Positions 16,077 through 26,115 of a stretch of DNA of 64,000 bases are shown here, in pieces (within the stretch, counting starts at the first letter, position 1; every line of letters starts with the position of its first letter). A program made the translations under genes and the position numbers. Source of the stretch: Humidesulfovibrio sp. (GTDB lineage Bacteria; Desulfobacterota; Desulfovibrionia; Desulfovibrionales; Desulfovibrionaceae); the NCBI GenBank assembly GCA_031292175.1, contig JARLHQ010000010.1, positions 1 to 64,000 of the forward strand, read 5' to 3'. The notes below the pieces were generated by a model, which saw nothing but the letters and a program-made list of their open reading frames with translations, searched no databases and had not been told where the DNA came from.

Positions 16077-18107
16077 TTACGGCTTCGGCTCCAGCACCAC
16101 GTCCACCAGCTCCGCCGCCTCGTCGGCCAGCACGATCTTGATGGCCGCGCGGATGTCCGGCTCCAGGGTGTCCGCCTCGGGCCGGTTGCCTGCGGGCAGG
16201 GCCACGGTGTGCACACCGCCGCGCTGCGCCGCCAGCACCTTTTCGCGGATGCCCGCCACGGGCAGCAGCGTGCCGCCAAGCGACATCTCGCCCGTAAGCG
16301 CCACGCCCGGCCTGGCGGGGCGGCCGGTCAAGAGCGAGAGCAGGGCCATGAGGATGGTCACGCCCGCCGAGGGGCCGTCCTTCGGGATGGCTCCGGCCGG
16401 GATGTGGATATGCAGGTCCTGGGCGGCGAAGAAGTCCGGGGCGAGTCCGAAGGTCTCCGCGTTGCCCCGGATGTAGCTGAGCGCCGTCTGTGCGGATTCC
16501 TTCAAGACCGCGCCGAGCGAGCCCGTGAGCAGCAGTTGGCCGGTGCCGCGCATCTTGGCCGCCTCCACGAGCACGATCTCGCCGCCCGTGTCGCTCCAGA
16601 CCAGGCCGTTGACCACCCCGGGGCGCGGGGCCGGCCGGGCGGATTCGTGCGTGAAGCGGCGCGGGCCGAGAAGACTCGTCACCAGTGCGGCGTCCACGGT
16701 CGCCGGATAGCCGCCGCCCTGCTTCGGGTCGATGCCGTCCTTGAGAGCCATGCGCGCCAGCTTGCGGCACACGGAGCCGATCTCGCGGTCCAGGTTGCGC
16801 ACGCCCGCCTCGCGCGTGTAGTCGCGGATGAGGCCGCGCACAGCCTCCGGCGTGAAGGTGGGGTAGGGGTGCGTCAGCCCGTGCTCCACACATTGACGGG
16901 GAACCATGTGCCGGAGTGCGATCTGCTCCTTCTCCGCCTCGGTGTAGCCGGGAAAGCGCACCACCTCCAGGCGGTCCTGCAGTGGGGCGTCCAGGCGGGA
17001 AAGGTCGTTGGCCGTGGCGATGAACATCACCTGCGAAAGATCGAAGGGCACGTCCACATAGAGGTCCATGAACTGGCGGTTCTGCTCGGGGTCGAGCACC
17101 TCCAGGAACACCGCGCCGGGGTCGCCCCGGAAGTCCTGGCCCACCTTGTCGATCTCGTCGAGCATGATGACCGGGTTGTTGACCCCGAGTCTGCGGATGG
17201 CCTGGATGATCTTGCCCGGCATGGCTCCGACGTAGGTGCGCCGGTGGCCGCGCAGCTCGGCCTCGTCGCGCATTCCGGCCATGGACATGCGGTGGAACTT
17301 GCGGCCCAGGGCCTCGGCGATGGCCATGCCGATGCTCGTCTTGCCCGTGCCCGGGGGGCCGGTGAAGCAAAGCACCGGGCCGCGCGCCGGGGCCAACGCC
17401 TTCCTGTGGCCCAGGGCCTCGCGCACGCTCGCACGCAGGTCGTCCAGGCTGATGGGTTTGGTGAGGTAATGGGCCGCGCCGGTGCGCATGGCCTGCACGG
17501 CGGAGTTCACCGTGGCGTAGCCCGTAACGATGATGATCTGCGTGCCCGGAGACAGCTGCCCGGCCTCGGCGAGCAGCGTCATGCCGTCCATCTTGTCCAT
17601 CTTAAGGTCCGTGACGATGAGGTCAAAGCTCCAGGCGCGCACCAGCTCCAGGGCCTCCAGGCCGTTGGACGCCGTGCGCACGGCGTAGCCCTCTTTCTTC
17701 AGCACATGCTCCAGATTCGTGCGGGCAATCTCCTCGTCGTCCACCACGAGCACATGCGGAGGCGCGCTGGCGGCCAGCGTGCGCCCGGCCAGATACTCCA
17801 GCAGGCGCTCCTTCACGTGGTCCAGGCCGAAATGGCGGCCGCTCAGGACGCGCTCCACCTTGGGGAAGTCCAGGCAGTCCTCGGTGTCTTTGGCCCAGGG
17901 CAGACCGCTCAGCCAGTCGATGTAGTTGAGCCCGATGGCGTACTCGGCCACCGCGGGATCGGTCTTGTCCAGGCGTTCCAGCTCCTTGGCCACCACCGCG
18001 GCCACATGGTCCGGCAGGGCCGCGCCGCGCACCTGGCCGCGCAGTTCGTCGAGCCCTTTGGCCGCGCCCGGCGCCTCCTCCTCTTCAGTCTTGCGGAAAA
18101 AAATCAT
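16077..18107 (-). CDS. Lon-family protease with embedded response-regulator receiver domain
   Basis: 676 residues; ATG with AAGGAG upstream. Order of parts: a short Lon helical region (about 30-113, ending [14 protein letters not shown]), a complete receiver domain (about 118-235), the AAA+ domain with Walker A GPPGTGKT (250-257) and Walker B VIMLDEID (about 313-320), and the Lon protease domain with Ser580 in [10 protein letters not shown] and Lys623 in [10 protein letters not shown]. The Ser-Lys spacing of 43 equals that of E. coli Lon. The receiver keeps VVDDE, Asp167 (IVTDLKM), Thr195 and Lys217. The usual N-terminal substrate-binding LAN domain is missing. ATP-dependent proteolysis controlled by phosphorylation is the likely role; no kinase is adjacent. 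It is divergent from the TSUP operon. Confidence 0.93.
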   Translation of the reverse strand: MIFFRKTEEEEAPGAAKGLDELRGQVRGAALPDHVAAVVAKELERLDKTDPAVAEYAIGLNYIDWLSGLPWAKDTEDCLDFPKVERVLSGRHFGLDHVKERLLEYLAGRTLAASAPPHVLVVDDEEIARTNLEHVLKKEGYAVRTASNGLEALELVRAWSFDLIVTDLKMDKMDGMTLLAEAGQLSPGTQIIIVTGYATVNSAVQAMRTGAAHYLTKPISLDDLRASVREALGHRKALAPARGPVLCFTGPPGTGKTSIGMAIAEALGRKFHRMSMAGMRDEAELRGHRRTYVGAMPGKIIQAIRRLGVNNPVIMLDEIDKVGQDFRGDPGAVFLEVLDPEQNRQFMDLYVDVPFDLSQVMFIATANDLSRLDAPLQDRLEVVRFPGYTEAEKEQIALRHMVPRQCVEHGLTHPYPTFTPEAVRGLIRDYTREAGVRNLDREIGSVCRKLARMALKDGIDPKQGGGYPATVDAALVTSLLGPRRFTHESARPAPRPGVVNGLVWSDTGGEIVLVEAAKMRGTGQLLLTGSLGAVLKESAQTALSYIRGNAETFGLAPDFFAAQDLHIHIPAGAIPKDGPSAGVTILMALLSLLTGRPARPGVALTGEMSLGGTLLPVAGIREKVLAAQRGGVHTVALPAGNRPEADTLEPDIRAAIKIVLADEAAELVDVVLEPKP

Positions 18108-18229
18108 GCAGGCTCCTTATCCCCGCCCTCTGTCGGCGGGCTGTTTCGCCAGTCCTGTCCCGTTTACGCCCGCGTTTCCCTGTGTGTAAAGCGGATGAGC
18201 GGGTGTCCAAAGCCTTGCGCACCAGCAGC

Positions 18230-18333
18230 GTTGCAATTTGCAACACTTTTCATCTCTCTGTGTTGCAAAAATTATATCCTATAAAATCTGTGTGTTGCTT
18301 GATTGCTGTCACCGCGGTGTTGCGATCTGCAAC
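18230..18333. promoter_or_regulatory. Pair of GTTGC-N5-GCAAC palindromes
   Basis: GTTGCAATTTGCAAC at 18230-18244 is a perfect 15-base dyad around a central T. GTTGCGATCTGCAAC at 18319-18333 is the same with one mismatch pair. Their centres are 89 bases apart, and single GTTGC half-sites lie at 18262 and 18293. Paired dyads upstream of a candidate sigma-54 promoter are what enhancer sites for an NtrC-class activator look like, but the binding protein is unknown. Confidence 0.55.
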
Positions 18334-18409
18334 ATATGAAGTCCGTTCCGGTTGTCCTGCTATATCACTAGTGGCAGCTATTTCAATATGTTGTTCAAAA
18401 TTCATTCTG

Positions 18410-18425
18410 CGGCACGTCCCTTGAA
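18410..18425 (+). promoter_or_regulatory. Sigma-54-like promoter element of the TSUP operon
   Basis: CGGCACGTCCCTTGAA fits the -24/-12 pattern TGGCACG-N4-TTGCA, with GG and the -12 dinucleotide correctly spaced. The -12 reads GA instead of GC, which weakens it. Transcription would start near 18437, about 29 bases before the first ATG. Confidence 0.35.
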
Positions 18426-18465
18426 AAGAAGGTGCTGATTGAAAACGTCAACCCAGGGGGCCGCC

Positions 18466-18639
18466 ATGAACAGCCTGCGTGACACACTGCAAAACACCTT
18501 CGCCGCCGTCGCCTTTGCCGAGAGCAACCTGCCTCAGGAAGCCCGCGAACTGTTGGGAGTCGGAGCGCAGCCCCGCAACCAGCAGGGCGTCCGCCCCGAT
18601 AAGAAGGGCAAGCGCCAGCGCCCCAGCCTCAAGGCCTAA
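18466..18639 (+). CDS. Small basic hypothetical protein (57 aa)
   Basis: ATG at 18466 with a G-rich ribosome site (AGGGGG); the frame also extends to a TTG at 18439. The N-terminal half (RDTLQNTFAAVAFAESNLPQ) is likely an amphipathic helix. The C-terminal half is disordered and basic (RPDKKGKRQRPSLKA). There is no signal peptide. I do not recognise a family. It is the first gene of the TSUP operon, 20 bases before the next gene, so it may be a partner or regulator of that module. Confidence 0.65.
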   Translation: MNSLRDTLQNTFAAVAFAESNLPQEARELLGVGAQPRNQQGVRPDKKGKRQRPSLKA

Positions 18640-18659
18640 CCGCGAACCGGAGCACCATT

Positions 18660-19199
18660 ATGTCCAAGTCCGACAACAAGCCCCGCCAGACGGGCCAGCC
18701 GCCCAAGGCGCAGCCAGGGATCTCCCTGCGCCCGCGCCGCGGCTGGCGCGAGGTCATCGAGACCTACGGCGAGGCCCTCTCCATGGCCGAGGCCGGCGAG
18801 GGCGATCTCGCCCGCGAGATCCTGGGCGACTTCTACGCCGAGCACCGCAAGATCCTGGTGCTGGCCGAGGCCGACGGAGTGCCTGAGGCCATGGTCACCT
18901 ACAGCGTGAACTTGGCCGAGCGCCTGGGCTTTGATCTGGTGCTCCTGAGCGTGGACACCGGTGGCCGGAGCGCGCGGAGCTTCGAGGCCAGGGCGAAGGA
19001 CGGCGCGACGCCGCTCTTTGCCGAGGCCGCCCGGCGTGGCGTTTCCTGTGCGCACGTTCTGCGCCGGGGCAAGCGCAACGAGGTGCTCTCCGCCGTGAGC
19101 GTGGAGCTCCGGCGCGTGGAGTTCGTCATTTCCCGTCGGCCCGAGGCCGAGCGGCGCCAGGCCGCGTTGCTGGTGCCGGAATTTTCCCTCAAGTGCTGA
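18660..19199 (+). CDS. Universal-stress-protein-like domain protein
   Basis: 179 residues, GGAG ribosome site. After a basic, disordered N-terminus (1-28) and a helical stretch containing WREVIETYGEALSMAEAG, the region from about residue 65 resembles a USP / adenine-nucleotide alpha-hydrolase fold: KILVLAEADGVPEAMVTYSVNLAERLGFDL, then LLSVDT and a C-terminal EFVISRRPEAE strand. The nucleotide-binding GxxGSxS motif is not evident, so nucleotide binding is doubtful. It is soluble and part of the TSUP operon. The role is inferred only from position. Confidence 0.65.
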   Translation: MSKSDNKPRQTGQPPKAQPGISLRPRRGWREVIETYGEALSMAEAGEGDLAREILGDFYAEHRKILVLAEADGVPEAMVTYSVNLAERLGFDLVLLSVDTGGRSARSFEARAKDGATPLFAEAARRGVSCAHVLRRGKRNEVLSAVSVELRRVEFVISRRPEAERRQAALLVPEFSLKC

Positions 19200-19277
19200 A
19201 CCGCCCCGAGCGGCGGATGTTGTTGTTCGAAATGATGGCGGCAGAGCCGTCAACCACACTGCAGAACGGAGGATGAC

Positions 19278-19574
19278 ATGGCCCACGAAATGACGAAGAA
19301 GCAGGCCCTGGTGCGGATGATCGGCTTCGGCATCGCCAGCGCCGCGGTTTACGGGACGATTTTCCAGCATGCCAACGCCTTCACCGAATTGTGCTCGCGC
19401 GGGGGGATCTACGCCGCCATGCCGATCGCCGCGGTGTTCCTGGTTTCCTATGTGCATGGGGGCTTCGCCTCCAATCTCTGGACCGCGCTCGGCATCAACG
19501 CCAAGAGCCCGGCCAAGACCGTGCAGGCCACCCAGACCAAGCGCCCCGAAGTGCGCGCCACCGTCAACGCCTAA
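19278..19574 (+). CDS. Small membrane protein (98 aa)
   Basis: The ribosome site CGGAGG lies seven bases before the ATG. Two hydrophobic segments are visible (about residues 12-33 and 44-62), followed by a basic, disordered tail (NAKSPAKTVQATQTKRPEVR). It precedes the TSUP exporter by 27 bases and could be a small subunit or assembly partner. I do not recognise a family. Confidence 0.72.
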   Translation: MAHEMTKKQALVRMIGFGIASAAVYGTIFQHANAFTELCSRGGIYAAMPIAAVFLVSYVHGGFASNLWTALGINAKSPAKTVQATQTKRPEVRATVNA

Positions 19575-19601
19575 CCGCGCGCAAACCCAAGGAGACACCC
19601 C

Positions 19602-20666
19602 ATGGACGTCGCCCTCGACAGCCTGAAGTTCATCGACCTCACCACGTCCTCCATCATCTTCCTGTTCATCGTCGGCTTCATCGGCGGTCTGGTGAGCGGC
19701 TTCATCGGTTCCGGCGGGGCCTTCGTGCTCACCCCCGGCATGATGAGCCTGGGCGTGCCCGGCACCGTGGCCGTGGCCAGCAACATGTGCCACAAGTTCC
19801 CCAAGGCTCTCGTGGGCGCCATCAAGCGCTTCCGCTACGGCCAGGTCGACATCAAGCTCGGCCTCGTCATGGCCGCCAGCGCGGGCATTGGCGTGCAGGT
19901 GGGCATCAAGATCCAGAACATGATCCTGGCTGCCTGGGGCCAGGCTGGCTCCAATCTGTACGTCAGCCTGTCCTTCGTGGCCGTCCTGGTCGTCGTGGGC
20001 AGCTACGTGTTCTACGACGCCATGAAGTCCCGCAACAACGAGGGCAAGGACACAACGCCCGCCCTGGCGCTGAAGCTGCAGAAGATCAATCTCTGGCCCA
20101 TGATCCATTTCAAGACGGCCAACGTGCGCATCTCCCTGTGGTTCACCATTCCGGTCGGCTTCGCCACCGGCATGCTGGCCGCCACAATCGCCGTGGGCGG
20201 GTTCATCGGCGTGCCCGGCATGATCTACGTCATGGGCGTGGGCGGCCTGGTCTCTTCCGCCAGCGAGCTGGTTATCGCCTTCGTCATGGGCCTGGGCGGC
20301 ACCATCAACTGGGCCATGCACGGCATGGTCGACATCCGCCTCACCCTTATCATCCTGGCCGGCTCGCTTCTGGGCGTGCAGCTTGGGGCCATCGGCACCA
20401 CCCTGGTGCGCGAGGTCATGATCAAGATCGTCATGGGCAGCATCATGCTCATCGTGGCCGTGAGCCGCGCGCTGGCCACGCCCAAGTACCTGGTCCAACT
20501 GGGCCTCATGGACATCGCCCCGGAAAAGGTGGCCATTCTGGACAAGACGAGCTTCGTCATCATGTGCGCCGCCCTCACCTTGGGCGCGGTGATCATCCTT
20601 GGCAGCATGCTCAAGGCCCGCAGGGCCATGGCCCGGCAGGCCCAGGAGGCTTACGGCCAGGTCTAG
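19602..20666 (+). CDS. TSUP-family (TauE/SafE) transporter
   Basis: 354 residues with about eight membrane segments, preceded by AAGGAG. The TSUP signature appears twice: FIGGLVSGFIGSGGAFVLTPGMM near the N-terminus and TGMLAATIAVGGFIGVPGMIYVMG in the second half, reflecting the internal repeat of the family. A cytoplasmic loop of about 60 residues lies between the halves. TSUP proteins export sulfite, sulfonates or other organic anions. In a sulfate reducer sulfite or another sulfur anion is a reasonable guess but is not shown by the sequence. It is the last gene of its operon and is followed by a terminator. Confidence 0.9.
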   Translation: MDVALDSLKFIDLTTSSIIFLFIVGFIGGLVSGFIGSGGAFVLTPGMMSLGVPGTVAVASNMCHKFPKALVGAIKRFRYGQVDIKLGLVMAASAGIGVQVGIKIQNMILAAWGQAGSNLYVSLSFVAVLVVVGSYVFYDAMKSRNNEGKDTTPALALKLQKINLWPMIHFKTANVRISLWFTIPVGFATGMLAATIAVGGFIGVPGMIYVMGVGGLVSSASELVIAFVMGLGGTINWAMHGMVDIRLTLIILAGSLLGVQLGAIGTTLVREVMIKIVMGSIMLIVAVSRALATPKYLVQLGLMDIAPEKVAILDKTSFVIMCAALTLGAVIILGSMLKARRAMARQAQEAYGQV

Positions 20667-20700
20667 GCGCCCCCCAAAACAAACGCGCCCTCTCCCGTGT

Positions 20701-20739
20701 CCGCGCCCCGCGTCCTCATCGAGGCTGGGGCGCGGTTTT
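20701..20739 (+). terminator. Rho-independent terminator after the TSUP gene
   Basis: CCGCGCCCC (20701-20709) pairs with GGGGCGCGG (20727-20735) and is followed by TTTT. It lies 35 bases after the TSUP stop. Confidence 0.8.
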
Positions 20740-20890
20740 GATTTCGAATGCGGCGGCTCCTGGCCCGGTGGGGTCAGACGCCCGCAGCCCCCTCGACGAA
20801 GCCCCGTGGATGTGGCATGGAATGAAGGTTGCGGGCGCATGGCCCGCGCCCCGGGCTTGGATGGCCCAAACGACAGGCAAGGAGTGCGCG

Positions 20891-20977
20891 ATGGGCGAAG
20901 AGACCAGGGTCATGGACGGGCATTCGAACAGCATCCGCTCCGCCTGCGGCCGTCGCGCGGCGGCCACGGGGCTGTAG
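20891..20977 (+). CDS. Possible 28-aa leader peptide
   Basis: An ATG preceded at good spacing by AAGGAG (20878-20883) opens a 28-codon frame that stops eight bases before the FAH-family gene, which itself lacks a strong ribosome site. Translational coupling is possible. No family is recognised, and such a short frame can arise by chance. The rest of 20740-20984 shows nothing else. Confidence 0.35.
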   Translation: MGEETRVMDGHSNSIRSACGRRAAATGL

Positions 20978-20984
20978 GCCAGCC

Positions 20985-21761
20985 ATGCGCATCATCCGCG
21001 TGCGCTACCAGGACCGTTCGTTCTACGCCGCCATAACCAGCCCGGACACGGTGCGTTGCCTGAACCTGGAGGAAAACCTCCCGGACGACATCCCGCTTGC
21101 CGAGGTGGAGCTTCTGCCCCTGGTGCGCCCCAGCAAGATCGTCTGCGTGGGGCTCAACTACCACGACCATGCGCGCGAGATGGGCTTGCCCGTCCCGGAG
21201 GAGCCGGTGCTCTTTCTTAAGCCGCCGTCCTCCGTCATCGGCCCGGGGGACGCCATCGTCATGCCCGCCTGCTCGGAGCGCGTGGACTACGAGGCCGAAC
21301 TCGCGCTCGTCATGGGCAAGGCCGCCCACTTCGTGAGCGAAGCCGAGGCCCTGCACCACGTGTTCGGCTTCACCTGCGCCAACGACGTGACCGCCCGCGA
21401 CCTGCAGAAGAAGGACGGCCAGTGGACCCGGGCCAAGAGCTTCGACACCTTCTGTCCGGTCGGGCCCTGGATCGAGACCCAGGTGGAGGACGTGCGCGCC
21501 CTGGCCCTGCGGACCGTGGTGGGGGGGGAGGTGCGCCAGCAGGGCAACACGGCGGACATGATTTTTCCGCCCGCCCGGCTCGTCAGCTTCATTTCCCGCG
21601 TGATGACCCTGCTGCCCGGGGATGTGATTCTGACCGGCACCCCGGCGGGCATCGGGCCGTTGAAGGATGGCGACGAGGTGACCATCGAGATCGACCAGGT
21701 GGGTTTTCTGGTCAATTCCGTGGTGAGCGAAGGGCCGACCGACCCCGCCGCTGTGCAGTAG
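20985..21761 (+). CDS. Fumarylacetoacetate hydrolase family protein
   Basis: 258 residues from the ATG at 20985. The FAH fold is clear: KIVCVGLNYHDHAREMG, the metal ligands in YEAELALVMG, FTCANDVTARDLQ, GPWIET and DVILTGTPAGIGPLKDGD. The family hydrolyses or decarboxylates small oxo-acids (oxaloacetate decarboxylase, acylpyruvase, hydratase-isomerases) with a bound Mg2+. The substrate is not determinable. It may be coupled to the upstream 28-codon frame. Confidence 0.87.
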   Translation: MRIIRVRYQDRSFYAAITSPDTVRCLNLEENLPDDIPLAEVELLPLVRPSKIVCVGLNYHDHAREMGLPVPEEPVLFLKPPSSVIGPGDAIVMPACSERVDYEAELALVMGKAAHFVSEAEALHHVFGFTCANDVTARDLQKKDGQWTRAKSFDTFCPVGPWIETQVEDVRALALRTVVGGEVRQQGNTADMIFPPARLVSFISRVMTLLPGDVILTGTPAGIGPLKDGDEVTIEIDQVGFLVNSVVSEGPTDPAAVQ

Positions 21762-21833
21762 CCTTGGGCTAAATTTCTGGTTCAGTTTGAACCCGCCGGA
21801 AGGGGGGGGCTGTTTGGCGTGCGCATTTTCCCC

Positions 21834-21862
21834 TTGCCAAGCGCGCGCGTTCGACGTAAAAG
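21834..21862 (+). promoter_or_regulatory. Candidate rpsB promoter
   Basis: TTGCCA (21834-21839) and TAAAAG (21857-21862) are 17 bases apart. The leader down to the rpsB start at 21963 contains two small hairpins (CCCAG/CTGGG and CCGGA/TCCGG), which could serve autogenous S2 control. Confidence 0.4.
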
Positions 21863-21962
21863 CAGCCGTTTTACAAATCACACGCCCCAGCTTTTTACTG
21901 GGTGCTCCGGACGTTCCGGGGCCGGCCATGCGCTAGGGCGGAGGAAAAACCCAGGAGGAATT

Positions 21963-22739
21963 ATGGCTTACGTTACCATGAAGCAGATGCTGGAGACCGG
22001 CGTCCATTTCGGTCACCAGACCCGCCGTTGGAACCCCAAGATGCGCACCTACATTTTCGGCGCGCGCAACGGCATCCATATCATCGACCTGCAGCAGACC
22101 GTGAAGCTGTTCCAGAAGGCCCACGACTTCATCGTCGAGAGCGTGGCCCAGGGCGGCAAGGTGCTCTTCATCGGCACCAAGCGTCAGGCGCAGGAGGCCA
22201 TCAAGGCCGAGGTGGAGCGCTGCGGCATGCACTGCGTCACCCAGCGTTGGATGGGCGGCACGCTCACCAACTTCCAGACCATCAAAAAGAGCATCGACCG
22301 CCTGAAGAGCCTGGAAGGCATGTTTGCCGACGGCACTATTAATAAGTTCCCCAAGAAGGAAGTGGTTCAGCTCGCCCGCGAAGTCGAGAAGTTGAATGAT
22401 GCCCTGGGCGGCATCAAGGACATGAACGGCGCTCCGACCGTGGCCTTCGTCATCGACCCCAACCGTGAGCACATCGCGGTGAAGGAATGCCGCAAGCTCG
22501 GCATCCCGGTCGTGGCCGTCGTCGACACCAACTGCGACCCGGACCTGATCGACTACGTCATTCCGGGCAACGATGACGCCATCCGCGCCATCAAGCTCTT
22601 CGCCACCCACATCGCCGACGCTTGCATTGAAGGCGCCGCGGTCCTGAAGGAAAACGCCCCCGGCGGCGCCAAGAACGCCCCGGGCAAGGAAGAACTCGAA
22701 GTTGAAGCGGCCGCCGAGAAAGCCGCCGGGGAGGAGTAG
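21963..22739 (+). CDS. rpsB: 30S ribosomal protein S2
   Basis: 258 residues from an ATG with a perfect AGGAGG site. [20 protein letters not shown] is the S2 N-terminus, and [15 protein letters not shown] and [20 protein letters not shown] are diagnostic. The Ala/Glu-rich C-terminal tail ([16 protein letters not shown]) is variable among S2 proteins. It binds the 30S subunit head-body junction. The rpsB-tsf-pyrH-frr-uppS order is a conserved bacterial arrangement. Codon use is more biased than in the neighbours, as expected for a highly expressed gene. Confidence 0.98.
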   Translation: MAYVTMKQMLETGVHFGHQTRRWNPKMRTYIFGARNGIHIIDLQQTVKLFQKAHDFIVESVAQGGKVLFIGTKRQAQEAIKAEVERCGMHCVTQRWMGGTLTNFQTIKKSIDRLKSLEGMFADGTINKFPKKEVVQLAREVEKLNDALGGIKDMNGAPTVAFVIDPNREHIAVKECRKLGIPVVAVVDTNCDPDLIDYVIPGNDDAIRAIKLFATHIADACIEGAAVLKENAPGGAKNAPGKEELEVEAAAEKAAGEE

Positions 22740-22742
22740 ATC

Positions 22743-24177
<1,435 letters not shown>

Positions 24178-24179
24178 AC

Positions 24180-24734
24180 ATGCACGCGGTAATCGACGAC
24201 GGCAAAAAACGCATGACCGGCGCGCTCTCCAGCCTCAGCAAGGAATTTGCACGGCTGCGCACGGGCCGGGCCTCGGTGTCCCTCATCGAGCCCATCATGG
24301 CCGACTACTATGGCAATCCCACGCCCGTGGGCCAGATCGCCTCGCTCTCCGTGCCGGACGCCCGCACCATCACCATCCAGCCCTGGGACAAGGCCGCCTT
24401 CAGCGCCGTTGAAAAGGCCATCCAGAAGTCCGACCTGGGCCTCAATCCCGTGAACGACGGCAAGCTCATCCGCATCTGCATCCCGCCCCTGACCGAGGAG
24501 CGCCGCAAGGATCTGGTGAAGATGGCCAAGAAGTTCACCGAGGAATCGAAGGTGGCCGTGCGCAACGTGCGCCGTGACCTCAACGAGGATCTGAAGAAGC
24601 TTTTGAAGGACAAAACCATCACCGAGGACGAGCAGCACAAGCTCACCGACGAGGTGCAGAAGCTCACCGACGAGACCATCAAAAAATGCGACCAGGCCTT
24701 CTCCGCCAAGGAGAAGGAGATTCTGGAGCTGTAG
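24180..24734 (+). CDS. frr: Ribosome recycling factor
   Basis: 184 residues, the usual length. [52 protein letters not shown] and [16 protein letters not shown] are the RRF signatures; the protein is a three-helix bundle with a small beta domain. Together with EF-G it splits the post-termination ribosome. The stop is followed after three bases by the uppS GTG. Confidence 0.98.
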   Translation: MHAVIDDGKKRMTGALSSLSKEFARLRTGRASVSLIEPIMADYYGNPTPVGQIASLSVPDARTITIQPWDKAAFSAVEKAIQKSDLGLNPVNDGKLIRICIPPLTEERRKDLVKMAKKFTEESKVAVRNVRRDLNEDLKKLLKDKTITEDEQHKLTDEVQKLTDETIKKCDQAFSAKEKEILEL

Positions 24735-24737
24735 CGC

Positions 24738-25457
24738 GTGGCGGAGGCACCAGGCGCGCCCGCGCACATCGCCATCATCATGGACGGCAACGGCCGTTGG
24801 GCCACCCGCAGGGGGCTCTCGCGCAGCGAGGGCCACCGCGCGGGCACGCGCACGGCCAGGGCCATCGTCACGCGCTGCCGTGAACTCGGCGTGCGCCATC
24901 TCACGCTTTACACCTTCTCGCGCGAGAACTGGTCGCGCCCCAAGGACGAGGTCGGGCTCATCTTCGATCTGCTCGTGGAGTACATGAGGGGCGAGCTTTC
25001 GAACCTGCTGGAGCAGGACATCCGCCTGAAAGTCCTGGGCGAGTTGGACGGTCTGCCTTTCGTGGTCCGGCAGGCGCTCACCCACGTCATGGACAAGACG
25101 GTCAACTGCCGCAGCATGACGCTGAATCTGGCCCTCAATTACTCCGGGCGCGAGGAGATCCTGCGCGCCTGCCGCCGTCTCGTGGCCAAGGGCGCAGCGC
25201 CCGAGGCCATCACCGAAGAGGCCTTCGCCGCCGAACTGTACACGGCGGGGCAGCCCGACCCGGACCTCATCATCCGCACCAGCGGGGAGCTCAGGCTCTC
25301 CAACTACCTGCTGTTCCAGGCCGCCTACGCCGAGTTCTACTTCACCGAGACCCTCTGGCCCGATTTCGACGCGGCCGAGTTGGAGCGCGCCCTGGCCGAC
25401 TACCAGAGCCGGCAGCGCCGCTTCGGCAAGACCGGCGCCCAGCTGCAGCCCGAGTAG
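24738..25457 (+). CDS. uppS: Undecaprenyl diphosphate synthase
   Basis: 239 residues from a GTG. It is a cis-prenyltransferase making the C55 lipid carrier for peptidoglycan and O-antigen. HIAIIMDGNGRWATRRG holds the catalytic Asp. YTFSRENWSRP, NLALNYSGREEI and PDLIIRTSGELRLSNYLLFQ follow in the usual order. cdsA and dxr, which often follow uppS, are absent here; the next genes are unrelated. Confidence 0.97.
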   Translation: MAEAPGAPAHIAIIMDGNGRWATRRGLSRSEGHRAGTRTARAIVTRCRELGVRHLTLYTFSRENWSRPKDEVGLIFDLLVEYMRGELSNLLEQDIRLKVLGELDGLPFVVRQALTHVMDKTVNCRSMTLNLALNYSGREEILRACRRLVAKGAAPEAITEEAFAAELYTAGQPDPDLIIRTSGELRLSNYLLFQAAYAEFYFTETLWPDFDAAELERALADYQSRQRRFGKTGAQLQPE

Positions 25458-25533
25458 ACGCCCGACCCAGGTGGCTTCCTGCTTGCCTTTCCCCGCAAAG
25501 CGTGCTTGTTCTTGTCGAACCACAGGAGGCACC

Positions 25534-26079
25534 ATGCGCCATATCCCATACGCTCTTGTTTTGTCCTTCTGCATCCTTGCCGCGATCCCCTCGGCCTCTA
25601 GTCCGGCCCTGGCCGCTGGGCCGGATAACGCCGGGCAGAAGGCGATCCCGGCCGATGCGCCCCAGACGGCGGACGTGCTGGAGTACATCCGGCTCTTCGG
25701 TTACCGGCAGATGTTCCAGGCGGGCGCAGAGAACCAGCTGGATTCGGTCATTGAGCTGGTGCGCCAGTCCCACCAGGACGTCGCCCCCGGGATCCTGGAC
25801 CTCATCCACAAGGAACTGCGCGACGAGGTCAAGGCGGCCACGGATGAGGCTGTCCTGGAGATGGTGCCTGTGTTCCAGCGCCATCTGACGCGCGCGGATG
25901 TGGCCTATCTGCTCAGTGTGGGCCGCGACCCGCGCATGCAGAAGGTGGTGGCCCTGCAGCCCAAGATCGCCGAGGACATGGACGCCGTCGGGGAGCGTCT
26001 GGCCGAACGCATCACGAACAGGGCCGCGCCCAGGATCGAGGAGCGCTTGCAACAGCTTGAGAACGGGCAGCAGCTCTAG
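25534..26079 (+). CDS. Exported DUF2059-like hypothetical protein
   Basis: 181 residues from the ATG at 25534 (AGGAGG site). A signal peptide of about 30 residues ends near SSPALAA. The mature part is helical: VLEYIRLFGYRQMFQAGAENQLDSV-type helices, then EMVPVFQRHLTRADVAYLLS, which resembles the DUF2059 repeat seen in the next gene. It is probably periplasmic. The pair appears to be a diverged tandem duplication. The function is unknown. Confidence 0.7.
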   Translation: MRHIPYALVLSFCILAAIPSASSPALAAGPDNAGQKAIPADAPQTADVLEYIRLFGYRQMFQAGAENQLDSVIELVRQSHQDVAPGILDLIHKELRDEVKAATDEAVLEMVPVFQRHLTRADVAYLLSVGRDPRMQKVVALQPKIAEDMDAVGERLAERITNRAAPRIEERLQQLENGQQL

Positions 26080-26115
26080 GCCGCCCGGCACATCCTAAAC
26101 CATCGAGGACGAGAA

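Larger units (their letters stand above)
18108..18465. other. Divergent intergenic region, lon-receiver / TSUP operon
   Basis: 358 bases, markedly more AT-rich from 18240 to 18410 than the neighbouring genes. It holds two GTTGC-N5-GCAAC palindromes, two further GTTGC half-sites and a sigma-54-like element, listed separately. I see no RNA gene or supported ORF. Confidence 0.6.

Noticed and set aside
15834-18284. Open frame of about 800 codons antisense to the Lon-receiver gene
   Set aside because: Low-complexity Ala/Arg/Gly/His translation with no family features; shadow of the real gene.
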